DNA of 64,000 bases from Paenibacillus silvae. Its GTDB lineage: Bacteria > Bacillota > Bacilli > Paenibacillales > Paenibacillaceae. The DNA is taken from contig NZ_BMFU01000005.1 in assembly GCF_014639235.1 (NCBI RefSeq), positions 149,189 to 213,188 of the forward strand, in the 5' to 3' direction. The notes under the pieces are model-generated. The model was not told the origin of the DNA. It made no database searches and saw only the letters and a list, made by a program, of their open reading frames with translations. Within the stretch, counting starts at the first letter, position 1; each line of letters starts with the position of its first letter. Below, piece after piece: positions 41,019-49,755 of this stretch. Both the position numbers and the translations under genes were made by a program.

Positions 41019-42476
41019 TCAACGAAACGAAAATGTGCACTTCTCCCATGCGAATTGCATTCGGCGCACGCCTTCACGAATCTCTGCTTTTTCCAGATGA
41101 GCAAACCCGAAACAGACCGCATCATGCCCCGGCATCAAGCGATATCGCTCCACATCCCGAAGCAATATTCCCTGTTCATGAACCTGCTTCGTAAAACATT
41201 CGTAACTGGCCCGATCCCCATTCCAGACCGCATAGATCGTAAGCCCGGCATCCCCGGGCAGCAGCGTGAACGCCTTGGGCATACACCGCTCCATCTCCTG
41301 CACCATAAAATCATGTCGCTCTCCATACAGCCGGGTTAGCCTGCGAAGATGGCGCATATAGTCTCCTCTTGCCATAAACCTGGCCAGTGCACGCTGCTCC
41401 AGCAGTGCCGGTGATACAGGCTCATACAACGCCTTGGCAGCCAGTAGCGGCTCCACAAGACTGGGCGGCAGTACCGCATAACCTAATCGGAACGAAGCCG
41501 GCATCGTCTGCGAGAAGGAGCCGATATATATAACACGCTGCTCGTGGTCAAGCACCTTGAGCGGTTCGATCGGCCGCCCGCCCCAACGAAACTCACTGTC
41601 ATAATCATCCTCAACAATCACGGCATTTTGCTTTGATGCCCAAGCTAGCAGCGCTCGTCTTCGTTCCAGACCCAGCACTGCTCCTGTCGGGAATTGTCTT
41701 GTCGGCGTAACAAACAGCATCTGTGCCTGCCACGGCTGCGGGATAATGCCACCCTCATCCACTTCCGCTGGAATGACCTGACCACCACAGGATCTGACTG
41801 CATGAACGATGCCCGGATAACTCGGATTTTCCAACACGACCGGGCTTCCTTCAGCAATGAACAGCTGGGAGATCAACGTAATGCCCTGTATCGATCCGCT
41901 GAAAAGCACGATCTGGGATGCCTCTGTCTGGATACCGCGTGTCCAGCGGAGATGTGAGGCAATGGCTTCCCGCAGCTCCGGGTCCCCGGCAGCACCTGCC
42001 GGCTCTCTCCAGCCGCTGCGATGAACAGCGGCAAGCGCACTTTTCCACTCCGCCGCAGGAAAATGATCGTGCTGCAGACGCTGCATCCGAAAGTTAATCA
42101 CAGACTCATGTCCTGACTGCGTCTCTTCAAGGGATCGTTTATCAACTGCCGCCGATGCAAGCAATCGTTCACCCCATGGAGAGAGAGGCAGCACCGCGTC
42201 GGTTTGCTGGTCAGAATGAGTGGATAACGATTCTGTTACATAAGTGCCTTTTCCCCGGTAGGCCTGAACATACCCGTCCGCAAGCAGCATATCGTATACC
42301 TGGGCTACCGAGCCGCGTGACAGTTCATACTGCTTCGCCAGCACACGTGTAGAGGGCAGCCGTGCTCCTGCCTCCAGTGTACCCGAATGAATGGCATCCC
42401 GCAGTGCGTAATATAACGCCTGATATTTGTAACGATGCTGGAGCTCGTATGAGTCAAGCGGCAGCCATAATTCCAT
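41019..42476 (-). CDS. MocR-family regulator (GntR HTH + aminotransferase-like domain) lacking the PLP lysine
   Basis: 485 aa. The N-terminal GntR-type winged helix reads LEAGARLPSTRVLAKQYELS and the C-terminal fold-type I aminotransferase-like domain includes IVEDDYDSEFRWGG. In place of the usual SFSK of the PLP site the protein has YIGSFSQTMPASFRLGY, encoded CAG, so the Schiff-base lysine appears replaced by Gln. The gene is divergent from a PNPOx-like flavoprotein gene, its probable target. Direct repeats ATTGGA(T)CTAT in the gap could be its operator. The missing lysine suggests ligand sensing without covalent PLP binding. Confidence 0.9.
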   Translation of the reverse strand: MELWLPLDSYELQHRYKYQALYYALRDAIHSGTLEAGARLPSTRVLAKQYELSRGSVAQVYDMLLADGYVQAYRGKGTYVTESLSTHSDQQTDAVLPLSPWGERLLASAAVDKRSLEETQSGHESVINFRMQRLQHDHFPAAEWKSALAAVHRSGWREPAGAAGDPELREAIASHLRWTRGIQTEASQIVLFSGSIQGITLISQLFIAEGSPVVLENPSYPGIVHAVRSCGGQVIPAEVDEGGIIPQPWQAQMLFVTPTRQFPTGAVLGLERRRALLAWASKQNAVIVEDDYDSEFRWGGRPIEPLKVLDHEQRVIYIGSFSQTMPASFRLGYAVLPPSLVEPLLAAKALYEPVSPALLEQRALARFMARGDYMRHLRRLTRLYGERHDFMVQEMERCMPKAFTLLPGDAGLTIYAVWNGDRASYECFTKQVHEQGILLRDVERYRLMPGHDAVCFGFAHLEKAEIREGVRRMQFAWEKCTFSFR

Positions 42477-42532
42477 GTAAGCATCCCCTTTTGTTCACTT
42501 GTCAGTTGTGCTTGCACTGATCCTTCTTCCAG

Positions 42533-42567
42533 ATTGGACTATAAAATTGAATGTAAATTGGATCTAT
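42533..42567. promoter_or_regulatory. Direct repeats between MocR and PNPOx-like genes
   Basis: ATTGGACTAT (42533-42542) and ATTGGATCTAT (42557-42567), 24 bp apart, on the plus strand of the divergent intergenic region. MocR regulators commonly bind direct repeats, so this is a candidate operator. Confidence 0.4.
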
Positions 42568-42656
42568 TTAGCTGTCAATATTCGTTTTATCGTTATGCCA
42601 AGGAACATTACGTTAGAATCCTTTTTCCTAAACGACCTAATAATGGGGGAAATAAT

Positions 42657-43274
42657 ATGAGACGCAAAGAGTTCGCTGTAGAAGAAGAACAGGAAATGAT
42701 CACCTTTCTGGACCAATACTCCTTCGGATTTCTGGGCACCGTCAGCCCGGAAGGAGAACCGAGAGTGACACCGCTGAATTTTGTATATATGGATGGGTGC
42801 TTTTATTTTCATGGCAGCCTGGCCGGGGAAAAAATGAAGCAGATCAAACAGCATTCCTTGGTCAGCTTTACGGTTGCGGAGGAATTCTCGCTGATTCCTT
42901 CCTTTTTCAGTGATCCTGAGCTGGCTTGTCCCGCGACCTCCTTTTTCAAAAGTGTCATGGCTGCCGGTTATGCAGAGCCCGTGAAAGAGCTTGAAATAAA
43001 AGGAAAAGTGCTGCAGCGTTTTATGGAAAAGCTCCAGCCACAAGGCGGTTATGTACCGATTGATGCAGAGGACCCTCGCTATACAGGACAGCTGAAAGCC
43101 GTTGCTGTCGTTCGGATTGTGCCGGAGCGAATCAGTGCCAAGTTCAAATTCGGACAAAATCTGAATCCCGAACGATTCGAGCACATTAGCGGTGAGCTGC
43201 ACAAACGAAATGAAGGCCGAGATCAGGAAACAGCCGAAATGATGCGGAAATATTGCCCTTTCCATCAGCAATAA
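42657..43274 (+). CDS. Pyridoxamine 5'-phosphate oxidase-like flavoprotein
   Basis: 205 aa from ATG 42657, weak ribosome site GGGGGAA. The split-barrel FMN-binding fold is suggested by YSFGFLGTVSPEGEPRVTPL, YMDGCFYFHGSLAGEKMKQI and VSFTVAEEFSLIPS, the NimA/PNPOx-like pattern. It is annotated by family only; relatives include flavin-dependent reductases and heme-utilisation proteins. Control by the divergent MocR regulator is inferred from arrangement. Confidence 0.83.
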   Translation: MRRKEFAVEEEQEMITFLDQYSFGFLGTVSPEGEPRVTPLNFVYMDGCFYFHGSLAGEKMKQIKQHSLVSFTVAEEFSLIPSFFSDPELACPATSFFKSVMAAGYAEPVKELEIKGKVLQRFMEKLQPQGGYVPIDAEDPRYTGQLKAVAVVRIVPERISAKFKFGQNLNPERFEHISGELHKRNEGRDQETAEMMRKYCPFHQQ

Positions 43275-43280
43275 ACTCGG

Positions 43281-43352
43281 CTATATAAGTTAAACTATTC
43301 CTTTCCACATTAACGAAGAGGACAGAAAAAACCTGAAAAAACGAACCAAAAG
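43281..43352. repeat. Half copy of the foldback (MITE-like) repeat
   Basis: CTATATAAGTTAAACTATTC ... GAGGACAGAAAAAACCTGAA matches the reverse complement of the right end of the element at 56308-56501, with about 15% differences by eye. It lies just after the PNPOx-like gene. Confidence 0.65.
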
Positions 43353-43416
43353 GATATGTTTTCTCCATCCACAACAACGCGGTGAAGTGATATAACTGTC
43401 ATATTGCGTAATTTCC

Positions 43417-43445
43417 GTGACGGGGGAATGTCAAGGTGATATAAT
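43417..43445 (+). promoter_or_regulatory. Promoter of the aminotransferase gene
   Basis: GTGACG (43417-43422), 17 nt, TATAAT (43440-43445). The start codon lies about 40 nt downstream. Confidence 0.55.
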
Positions 43446-43486
43446 GTTAGGCAGTTGAATCACAAAGACTTGGAAGGATGAAAAAA

Positions 43487-44785
43487 ATGAATCCACTGGC
43501 TGAACAGTTGAACGAAAGTATTCAGGCCGGCAGCAGTTACGTCTACTCCATGCTGTCACAACTCGGCAAAGAAATTTATTTTCCGAAAGAAGGTATCTTG
43601 AGTCAATCTGCGGAAGCGGCAAGCCTGGCCAAGACCTACAATGCAACGATTGGTATCGCCCTGGAGGGTGGGGTGCCGATGCATCTCCCGGTGATTCAGG
43701 AGAAGCTCTCTGCATTCCAGCCGAAGGATCTGTACCCTTACGCGCCGCCGGCAGGTAAACCTGAACTGCGGACCGTCTGGAGAGACAAGATGCTGAAGGA
43801 AACACCTTCTCTGGAAGGAAAATCGTTCGGTAATCCGATCGTAACCAATGCGTTGACCCATGGACTCAGTATTGTAGCCGACCTGTTCACAGAAGACGGG
43901 GATGCTGTTATATATCCGGATAAAAACTGGGAGAACTACGAGCTGACTTTCGGAATTCGTCGTCACGGCCAGTTGGTTCATTATCCATTGTTTGATGATC
44001 AGATGAACTTTAACAGCAACGGATTGCTTCAAGCACTGCTGGCACAAAAGGATAAAGGCAAAGCCATCGTGCTGCTCAACTTCCCGAACAACCCGACAGG
44101 TTACACACCGGGTGCTGCTGAAGCAGATGCTATTGTAGATGCTATTCGTCAAGCTGCTGAAGCTGGAGTAAATGTAGTCGCTGTGACTGACGATGCTTAT
44201 TTCGGTTTGTTCTTTGAAGATTCCATTCATGAGTCTCTTTTTGGTAAACTGGCCAATATTCATCCACGTGTATTAACGGTGAAGATTGACGGCGCAACGA
44301 AAGAAGAATTCGTATGGGGCTTCCGTGTAGGATTCATTACTTTTGCTCATGAAGATGCTGCTGTTCTACATGCATTGGAGCAAAAAACACTTGGCATCAT
44401 TCGTGCAACCATTTCAAGCGGACCACATCCTTCACAGACATTTGTGCTGGATGCGCTGAAAGCAGCGGAGTTCGAAGCTCAGAAGCTGGAGAAATTCGAG
44501 ATTATGAAAGGCCGCGCCAACAAAGTCAAAGAACTTCTCGACAGCGGCAAATATGGAGATGTATGGGACTATTATCCGTTCAACTCCGGTTACTTCATGT
44601 GCCTGAAGCTGAAGCATGTTGGTGCTGAGGAGCTGCGCAGTCACCTGCTGCATCAATATGGTGTAGGTACGATTGCGCTGGGTGAGACTGATCTGCGCAT
44701 TGCCTTCTCCTGTATAGAGGAGAATGGTCTGGAAGAACTGTTCGATACAGTCTATCGCGGCGTTCAGGACTTGCAAAAGCGCTAA
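43487..44785 (+). CDS. PLP-dependent class I aminotransferase
   Basis: 432 aa. I prefer ATG 43487 because GGAAGG lies 9 nt upstream; the ATG at 43478 directly abuts that site. Fold-type I landmarks: YAPPAGKPELRTVWRDKM, LNFPNNPTGYTPG, VTDDAYFGLFFED and the PLP lysine in VKIDGATKEEFVWGFRVGF, followed by RATISSGPHPSQ. Family members act on aspartate or aromatic amino acids; the substrate here is not determined. It has its own promoter and terminator, so it is monocistronic. Confidence 0.88.
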   Translation: MNPLAEQLNESIQAGSSYVYSMLSQLGKEIYFPKEGILSQSAEAASLAKTYNATIGIALEGGVPMHLPVIQEKLSAFQPKDLYPYAPPAGKPELRTVWRDKMLKETPSLEGKSFGNPIVTNALTHGLSIVADLFTEDGDAVIYPDKNWENYELTFGIRRHGQLVHYPLFDDQMNFNSNGLLQALLAQKDKGKAIVLLNFPNNPTGYTPGAAEADAIVDAIRQAAEAGVNVVAVTDDAYFGLFFEDSIHESLFGKLANIHPRVLTVKIDGATKEEFVWGFRVGFITFAHEDAAVLHALEQKTLGIIRATISSGPHPSQTFVLDALKAAEFEAQKLEKFEIMKGRANKVKELLDSGKYGDVWDYYPFNSGYFMCLKLKHVGAEELRSHLLHQYGVGTIALGETDLRIAFSCIEENGLEELFDTVYRGVQDLQKR

Positions 44786-44845
44786 ACCAAAGAGCCTAGA
44801 CATAGAACAGAACCATTCAACAATATAATATGTTTCAACTACAGA

Positions 44846-44888
44846 ACCCTTTGGCAGCACTAAGCGCAAGCTTATGATGCCAAGGGGT
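44846..44888 (+). terminator. Terminator after the aminotransferase gene
   Basis: ACCCTTTGGCA...TGCCAAGGGGT with one G-U pair, then CTTTCTATTT. Confidence 0.7.
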
Positions 44889-45031
44889 CTTTCTATTTAC
44901 ACAGCTCGGAAGTAACATGTTGTCTTCCCGGCCTCGTCTTGTTTCTACTGGAGCATCCATCCCTTCCTGCGGGACAGATGCCCAAAACAGCGATGAACGG
45001 GCAAGGGCCCAATCAGCCTAACTCCATGGCA

Positions 45032-45040
45032 CATAATATA
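45032..45040 (+). promoter_or_regulatory. Possible sigma-K -10 of the YjcZ-like gene
   Basis: CATAATATA fits CATANNNTA, 50 bp before the start codon. A matching -35 AC is not clearly placed. Confidence 0.33.
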
Positions 45041-45090
45041 CGATGTACGCAAGGGCGTGCCAAAACCATCATTCGAAAGGGGTATGACCC

Positions 45091-45216
45091 ATGTCCCAAG
45101 TGGAAGATACAAGAGGCGGATACGGATACTGCGGCGTTGGAGGATTCACCAACACAGGTGCCATTCTTGTTCTGTTCATCCTGCTCGTTATCATCACTAA
45201 ATCCTTCCTTTGTTAG
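45091..45216 (+). CDS. YjcZ-type small sporulation protein
   Basis: 41 aa; ATG 45091 with AAAGGGG 8 nt upstream. A short Gly/Tyr-rich head (TRGGYGYCGVGGF) is followed by one hydrophobic helix (TGAILVLFILLVIITKSFLC). This is the layout of the YjcZ/YuzJ-like small spore proteins of Bacillus, which have FALIVVLFILLIIIG-type tails. Single transmembrane segment; function unknown. A sigma-K-like -10 lies upstream and a terminator downstream. Confidence 0.8.
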   Translation: MSQVEDTRGGYGYCGVGGFTNTGAILVLFILLVIITKSFLC

Positions 45217-45263
45217 TTAAAACTCTTCCTGCACACATGACATCTTGATATTGCAGCACGCAC

Positions 45264-45303
45264 AAAAAAGGTATTCCAGGATACAGCCCGGAATACCTTT
45301 TTT
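45264..45303. terminator. Bidirectional terminator between YjcZ-like and ecsB genes
   Basis: AAAAAAGGTATTCC-N12-GGAATACCTTTTTT, a 14-bp perfect stem flanked by A and T tracts. Confidence 0.92.
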
Positions 45304-45377
45304 CGGATAAATACAACGTGTGTGAGTTACAACAGAGCTGCAGTACATTCGGGCAGGTGGCACAGGATCGAAAAAAA

Positions 45378-46595
45378 CTATTCGTCCTCTTCCTCCTTGA
45401 GCCATTTACTTCCCTGAGAACGGCGCATGAGCACGATGACAAGTATGCCCAGCACCAGTGCAGTGCCTGTTACGGTAAGTCCTTCAATTCCGGCTGCAAG
45501 CATCGGCAGCCACATCAGCACTGCGGCGAATGCATGGAGTTGAAAAATAAAACCGAGCACCTGCGAGCGGCGACTTTCCCCTGAGATCGGGTAGATCATG
45601 ATCCAGAAGGATTCACTGTGACTGCGACGCAGCACCCCGAGCTGAATACCTGCAAGCAGCAGGAAGAACAGATACACGCCGGCTCCAAAGTAACTGCCCG
45701 CTGTCCACCAGGACAACAGCATGCCAAGCAGGATCAGACGAAGCACAATCGTAAATACTTCTGTTCGGATGAATGTTTTGGTCATAAGGTACCGATAAGC
45801 CTGCCCTGCATTCCATGGAAGACCGTTTCCCCATTTACTGAGCCAGCGGCGAGAGCTTACCTTCTGTCCGGACGACGGCACATCCACAAACCAGCCTAAT
45901 GTTCGCATCACTCTGCCCGCCTGCGTCTGCTCCACCTGAATCAGACGCTCCCATGCGACACGATGTTTCACGGGCACGTGCAGCGCAACAATATATACGG
46001 CCGCAAGCAGCAGCAAGAACCAGAGACTGCGAAACGGCTGCTGCCACAGCCAGGCCGCCACAGCCAGGATGGCCAGTGCCCAGCGAAGCAGACGATATGC
46101 TCTGGATGCTACGGCCTGTACCATCCTCAGCTCTTGCCACGCTCCATAACTGGACAACACTTTCCACAACACAAGAAACAGAATCGACCAGCCCAGCGGC
46201 TTGGCATCTGCATCTGCCCTTACATAAAGCGGCCATAACGTCAGAAATACGAGCAGCAGCCCCAGCATTTTATAAATAACGCCACGAACAAAGCTGTTCT
46301 TCAAATACTCCTGCATCCGGTATTCCTGCGGCCGCAGGAATACAATATCCGCCGGAAGCAGATATGTACGGTAACTGCTGAGCAGCACAAGCGGAGCCAG
46401 CAGCAATAAAGCAATCCAGCGAATTGGAAATCCCGCAGGAATGTTCTGTACAAACGAGGTATACCAGGCAGAGAACGCAATGACCAGAAATAAAAAGACC
46501 ATCGCAACCCCGCTCTGGATCACATAACCCACATAAGGAAGAATCCCATTCCAGAAACCTGTCCGACGTTGCTTCCATAACAGCTTGAGATCCAT
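45378..46595 (-). CDS. ecsB: EcsB-like ABC transporter membrane subunit
   Basis: 405 aa from ATG 46595, two bases after the ecsA stop codon. It has about eight to ten hydrophobic segments (for example GYVIQSGVAMVFLFLVIAFS, YLFFLLLAGIQLGVL), the motif RPQEYRMQEYLKNSFVRGVI, and an acidic C-terminus WLKEEEDE. EcsB of B. subtilis works with EcsA and affects secretion, competence and membrane proteolysis. The transported substrate is unknown. No ecsC gene follows. Confidence 0.86.
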   Translation of the reverse strand: MDLKLLWKQRRTGFWNGILPYVGYVIQSGVAMVFLFLVIAFSAWYTSFVQNIPAGFPIRWIALLLLAPLVLLSSYRTYLLPADIVFLRPQEYRMQEYLKNSFVRGVIYKMLGLLLVFLTLWPLYVRADADAKPLGWSILFLVLWKVLSSYGAWQELRMVQAVASRAYRLLRWALAILAVAAWLWQQPFRSLWFLLLLAAVYIVALHVPVKHRVAWERLIQVEQTQAGRVMRTLGWFVDVPSSGQKVSSRRWLSKWGNGLPWNAGQAYRYLMTKTFIRTEVFTIVLRLILLGMLLSWWTAGSYFGAGVYLFFLLLAGIQLGVLRRSHSESFWIMIYPISGESRRSQVLGFIFQLHAFAAVLMWLPMLAAGIEGLTVTGTALVLGILVIVLMRRSQGSKWLKEEEDE

Positions 46596-46596
46596 G

Positions 46597-47349
46597 TCAG
46601 TCCCTGCCTTGCACAAGGGAGTAGAACATGTGCTCCAGCGGTGTATCAGACTCCCCGAACTGGGCACGCAGCTCGCTCAGTGTGCCTTGAGCAATAACCT
46701 GTCCACGATGCAGTACAACAAAGCGGTCACAATAATTTTCAATAGTGGACAAAATGTGAGAACTCAGCAGAATGGAAGAGCCCGCTGCTTTCATCTCCAG
46801 CATGAAATCGAGCAAGGAACGGATGCCCAGCGGATCAAGTCCCAGAAAAGGTTCGTCAATGATGTATAGCGGTGGCCCGGCAACAAACGCACACATAATC
46901 ATCACCTTCTGCCTCATACCTTTGGACAGATGTGTTGACAGACTTGTACTCTTTTCATTCATGCGAAACAGATTCAGCAGCTTCTCTGTCCGCTGTTTGA
47001 AATCTGCCTCCGACACGTTGTAAGCTCGCGCTGTAAACTCCAGGTGCTCCATTACCGTCATCTCATCATATAATTCAGGAGATTCCGGGACAAAGGCCAT
47101 CGCGGACTGATAGATCTGTGCATCCTCTTCCCGCTTCTTGCCCATCACTCGAACTTCTCCCTGCTGCGGAGTCATGAGGCCTAGAATATGTTTCATCGTT
47201 GTACTCTTGCCAGCACCGTTTAATCCGATCAGCCCGACCATTTCTCCGCGTCCCACTTCCAGGTTAATGCCGTGCAGCACTGGCCTTTTGGCACTGTACC
47301 CACCACTAAGCCCGCTGATCTGCAGCACAGGCGATTGAACGTTCTCCAT
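46597..47349 (-). CDS. ecsA: EcsA-like ABC transporter ATPase
   Basis: 250 aa ATPase. Walker A is GLNGAGKSTT, the signature LSKGMRQKVMIMCAFV, Walker B LYIIDEPFLGLD and a switch His in LLSSHILSTI. The N-terminus reads VLQISGLSGGYSAKRPVLHG. It directly precedes the EcsB-type membrane protein and should drive it. Confidence 0.9.
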   Translation of the reverse strand: MENVQSPVLQISGLSGGYSAKRPVLHGINLEVGRGEMVGLIGLNGAGKSTTMKHILGLMTPQQGEVRVMGKKREEDAQIYQSAMAFVPESPELYDEMTVMEHLEFTARAYNVSEADFKQRTEKLLNLFRMNEKSTSLSTHLSKGMRQKVMIMCAFVAGPPLYIIDEPFLGLDPLGIRSLLDFMLEMKAAGSSILLSSHILSTIENYCDRFVVLHRGQVIAQGTLSELRAQFGESDTPLEHMFYSLVQGRD

Positions 47350-47374
47350 CTATCCCTGCACCCCTTTCATCCGA

Positions 47375-48742
47375 TTATTCCTCAGAGCGCGGTGCTCTGT
47401 CTTTGCTCCACTTGGGTGCACCCTTGTTTTTGCGATCCTGGTCGCGCCCCGTACGAGCTCCAGCCGGCTTGCTGCCTGTTGAACGCTGATTGGAGATCGT
47501 CGCTTTTGGGCCCGGCTTCCGGCTGCCCTGACCTGGCTTGCGGTCGCGGGACTGTCCCGGTTTACGCGAGAAGGAATGCCCTTCCGGGCGAGTATCCGGT
47601 CTTGGATCAGCTTCCAATACTTTGCCGCCAAACAGAACACGCTCCTGCAGCTCAATGCCAAGTTCCCGAGCGAATTTGCGCATAATGAAAATTTGTGTCT
47701 CATCTACAATAGACAGCACGATGCCTGAACGCCCCATTCGGCCTGTCCGGCCTGCACGGTGAACGTAGTGCTCGGAGTCAAAAGCCGGATCAAAGTTAAT
47801 GACCATCGGCAAGCCCTCAATGTCCAGTCCTCTTGCCGCTACCTCGGAGGCGATCAGCAGCTGGATTTTACCGTTGCGAAATGCTGACAGTACGTTGCTG
47901 CGTGTCACCTTGTCGGCATCCCCGTACAGCGCAGCTGCGGACAGTCCCAGGTGATTCATTTTCGCTTCAACTTCACCGATGTCCTCGGTTGCATTGACAA
48001 ATACAATGGCCCGATCTGGGTTATATTGTCTGACCAGACGGCGCAGCAGATCAACCTTGTTGCGGCCCTCTTCTACGAAGTAATAATGCTCAAGTCCTGC
48101 CGCTGTTGCACGATCCGGTTCAATACCGATATGCACAGGCTCTTTCATCTCGCGCTTCGCCAGTGCAGCTGTATGCTCGTCAATGGTTGCGGACAGGAAA
48201 ATTAACTGACGGTCACGCAAGGCGCTTTTCAGCACAAATTCCACATCACTTACGCCGCCGAGCTGGAACACCTGATCTGCTTCGTCGATCACAATGGTGG
48301 ATACGTTGTGCATTTTCAGCTTTTTGAGTGTGATCAGTTCCTTTAACCTTCCAGGCGTGCCGACAACAAGCTCTGGATGCTCACGCAGCTTCTCGATCTG
48401 ACGTTTCACAGCCGCACCGCCAATCAGACCTTGAACACCAATGCCGCGCTCTGCCCCGTAACGCTGTGCCTCACGCACAATTTGCATGGCAAGCTCCTGC
48501 GTCGGCGCGATAATCAGCTTCTGCGTGCCTTTAATGTCATTCTTGATAGATTGCAGCAGCGGCAGCAGATAGGCAAGCGTTTTGCCAGTTCCCGTCTGCG
48601 ATTTGGATACGACATCACGGCCTTCCAGAATAACCGGAATCGTCTGCGCCTGTACCGGAGAAGGCTCGTTAATGCCGTGCTGGGCCAGCAGCGCCTCCAA
48701 ATCCTGTGCCACGCCTATTGATGCAAAAGTTTGATTCGTCAT
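47375..48742 (-). CDS. DEAD-box ATP-dependent RNA helicase
   Basis: 455 aa from ATG 48742 (MTNQTFASIG), with AAAGG about 9 nt upstream. Motifs in order: Q-motif PSPVQAQTIPVI, I SQTGTGKT, Ia PTQELAMQI, II VIDEADQVF, III FLSATID, IV IVFVN, V ASEVAARGLDI and VI HRAGRTGRMGR. The last 70 residues are a basic Gly/Arg/Lys/Pro-rich tail (SRKPGQSRDRKPGQGSRKPG) likely to bind RNA. The family unwinds structured RNA in ribosome assembly or cold adaptation. It is close to CshB/YfmL types, but exact orthology is not settled. Confidence 0.93.
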   Translation of the reverse strand: MTNQTFASIGVAQDLEALLAQHGINEPSPVQAQTIPVILEGRDVVSKSQTGTGKTLAYLLPLLQSIKNDIKGTQKLIIAPTQELAMQIVREAQRYGAERGIGVQGLIGGAAVKRQIEKLREHPELVVGTPGRLKELITLKKLKMHNVSTIVIDEADQVFQLGGVSDVEFVLKSALRDRQLIFLSATIDEHTAALAKREMKEPVHIGIEPDRATAAGLEHYYFVEEGRNKVDLLRRLVRQYNPDRAIVFVNATEDIGEVEAKMNHLGLSAAALYGDADKVTRSNVLSAFRNGKIQLLIASEVAARGLDIEGLPMVINFDPAFDSEHYVHRAGRTGRMGRSGIVLSIVDETQIFIMRKFARELGIELQERVLFGGKVLEADPRPDTRPEGHSFSRKPGQSRDRKPGQGSRKPGPKATISNQRSTGSKPAGARTGRDQDRKNKGAPKWSKDRAPRSEE

Positions 48743-48861
48743 GTATTCCATCCTTTAAATTTATTTCGTATTCAAACAAAACCTGTCATCACATTATCTT
48801 TCATTATATGCGAAAAAAGCCTGTGTACCAAATCTTATTCTTAAAACGTGCAAGTCCGCAC

Positions 48862-48889
48862 AAAAAAAAGAAAAGCCCCTCGGCGGAGC
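48862..48889 (-). terminator. Terminator after the SDR gene
   Basis: Minus strand GCTCC-GCCGA-GGGGC followed by TTTTCTTTTTTTT. The stem is short and includes a T-G pair. Confidence 0.6.
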
Positions 48890-48926
48890 CCTTCATCATC
48901 CGATATATGGTGCTGCTTGTTACATT

Positions 48927-49700
48927 CTACTTCTGATTCATTACACCGTGTGACAGTCGATCGGCGAGCCGCGGGAATAATTGATACAGCCAGATACCAG
49001 CAGATGCCAGCCTTGGCAGATTCACTTCTTCCTTGCGTTTCTTCATCGCCCGAATCATGTGGCCTGCTACGTTCTGTGGTGTCAGCATCAGCCAGCGCAC
49101 ATTGTTCACATAATGTCCTGAAGGGTCTGCGCGATCAAAAAATGGTGTATCAATCGGGCCAGGATTAATCGTCGTGACCGTAATGCCCGTCTTGCGCAGC
49201 TCCTGCCGCAGCGCGTTGCTAAATCCAAGCACCGCATGCTTTGTAGCTGTATAAGAAGCCGACTTGGCCGTTCCAATCTTGCCAGCCATCGAAGCAACAT
49301 TCACAATCTGGCCTTTGCCCCGTTCCAGCATATGTGGAAGCACCGCTTTGGTACAGCGCACAATGCCCATATAATTCACGTCCATCATCTCGTCAAATTC
49401 CTGTACAGACATGTCCGTCATGGCAGCAAATTTTCCGTAACCGGCGTTATTCAGCAGAATATCAATTTTTCCGTATTTATGTAACATCGCGTCTACAGCC
49501 GTCTGAACCTGCTCACTGTCGGTAACGTCCAGTGTGAGCAATTCATGCCGTCCTTGTAGTGAAGCACCAATCTGTTCCAGCTTGTCCCGTGAACGGGCAG
49601 CCAGAATCGGGATGGCTCCTTCCTCGATCAGCATTTGTGCGCAAAGTGCACCGATTCCGCTCGATGCGCCTGTAATAAAAACAACCTGATCTTTCAGCAT
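48927..49700 (-). CDS. Short-chain dehydrogenase/reductase
   Basis: 257 aa NAD(P)-dependent oxidoreductase. The cofactor motif is TGASSGIG, the structural motif NNAG, catalytic Ser in NVASMAGKIG, and catalytic YTATK. A hydrophobic C-terminal part (LASAGIWLYQLFPRLADRL) suggests membrane association, as in YqjQ/DltE-like short-chain dehydrogenases. The substrate is unknown. ATG 49700 follows GGGAGGACATCAACC. Confidence 0.9.
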   Translation of the reverse strand: MLKDQVVFITGASSGIGALCAQMLIEEGAIPILAARSRDKLEQIGASLQGRHELLTLDVTDSEQVQTAVDAMLHKYGKIDILLNNAGYGKFAAMTDMSVQEFDEMMDVNYMGIVRCTKAVLPHMLERGKGQIVNVASMAGKIGTAKSASYTATKHAVLGFSNALRQELRKTGITVTTINPGPIDTPFFDRADPSGHYVNNVRWLMLTPQNVAGHMIRAMKKRKEEVNLPRLASAGIWLYQLFPRLADRLSHGVMNQK

Positions 49701-49755
49701 GGTTGATGTCCTCCCGTAATGAACACATTTGCCTCATAAAGGCCATGCTTCTATT

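Noticed and set aside
45378..47349. ecsC expected after ecsB
   Set aside because: The next gene downstream of ecsB is the convergent YjcZ-like gene; no ecsC-like frame is present.
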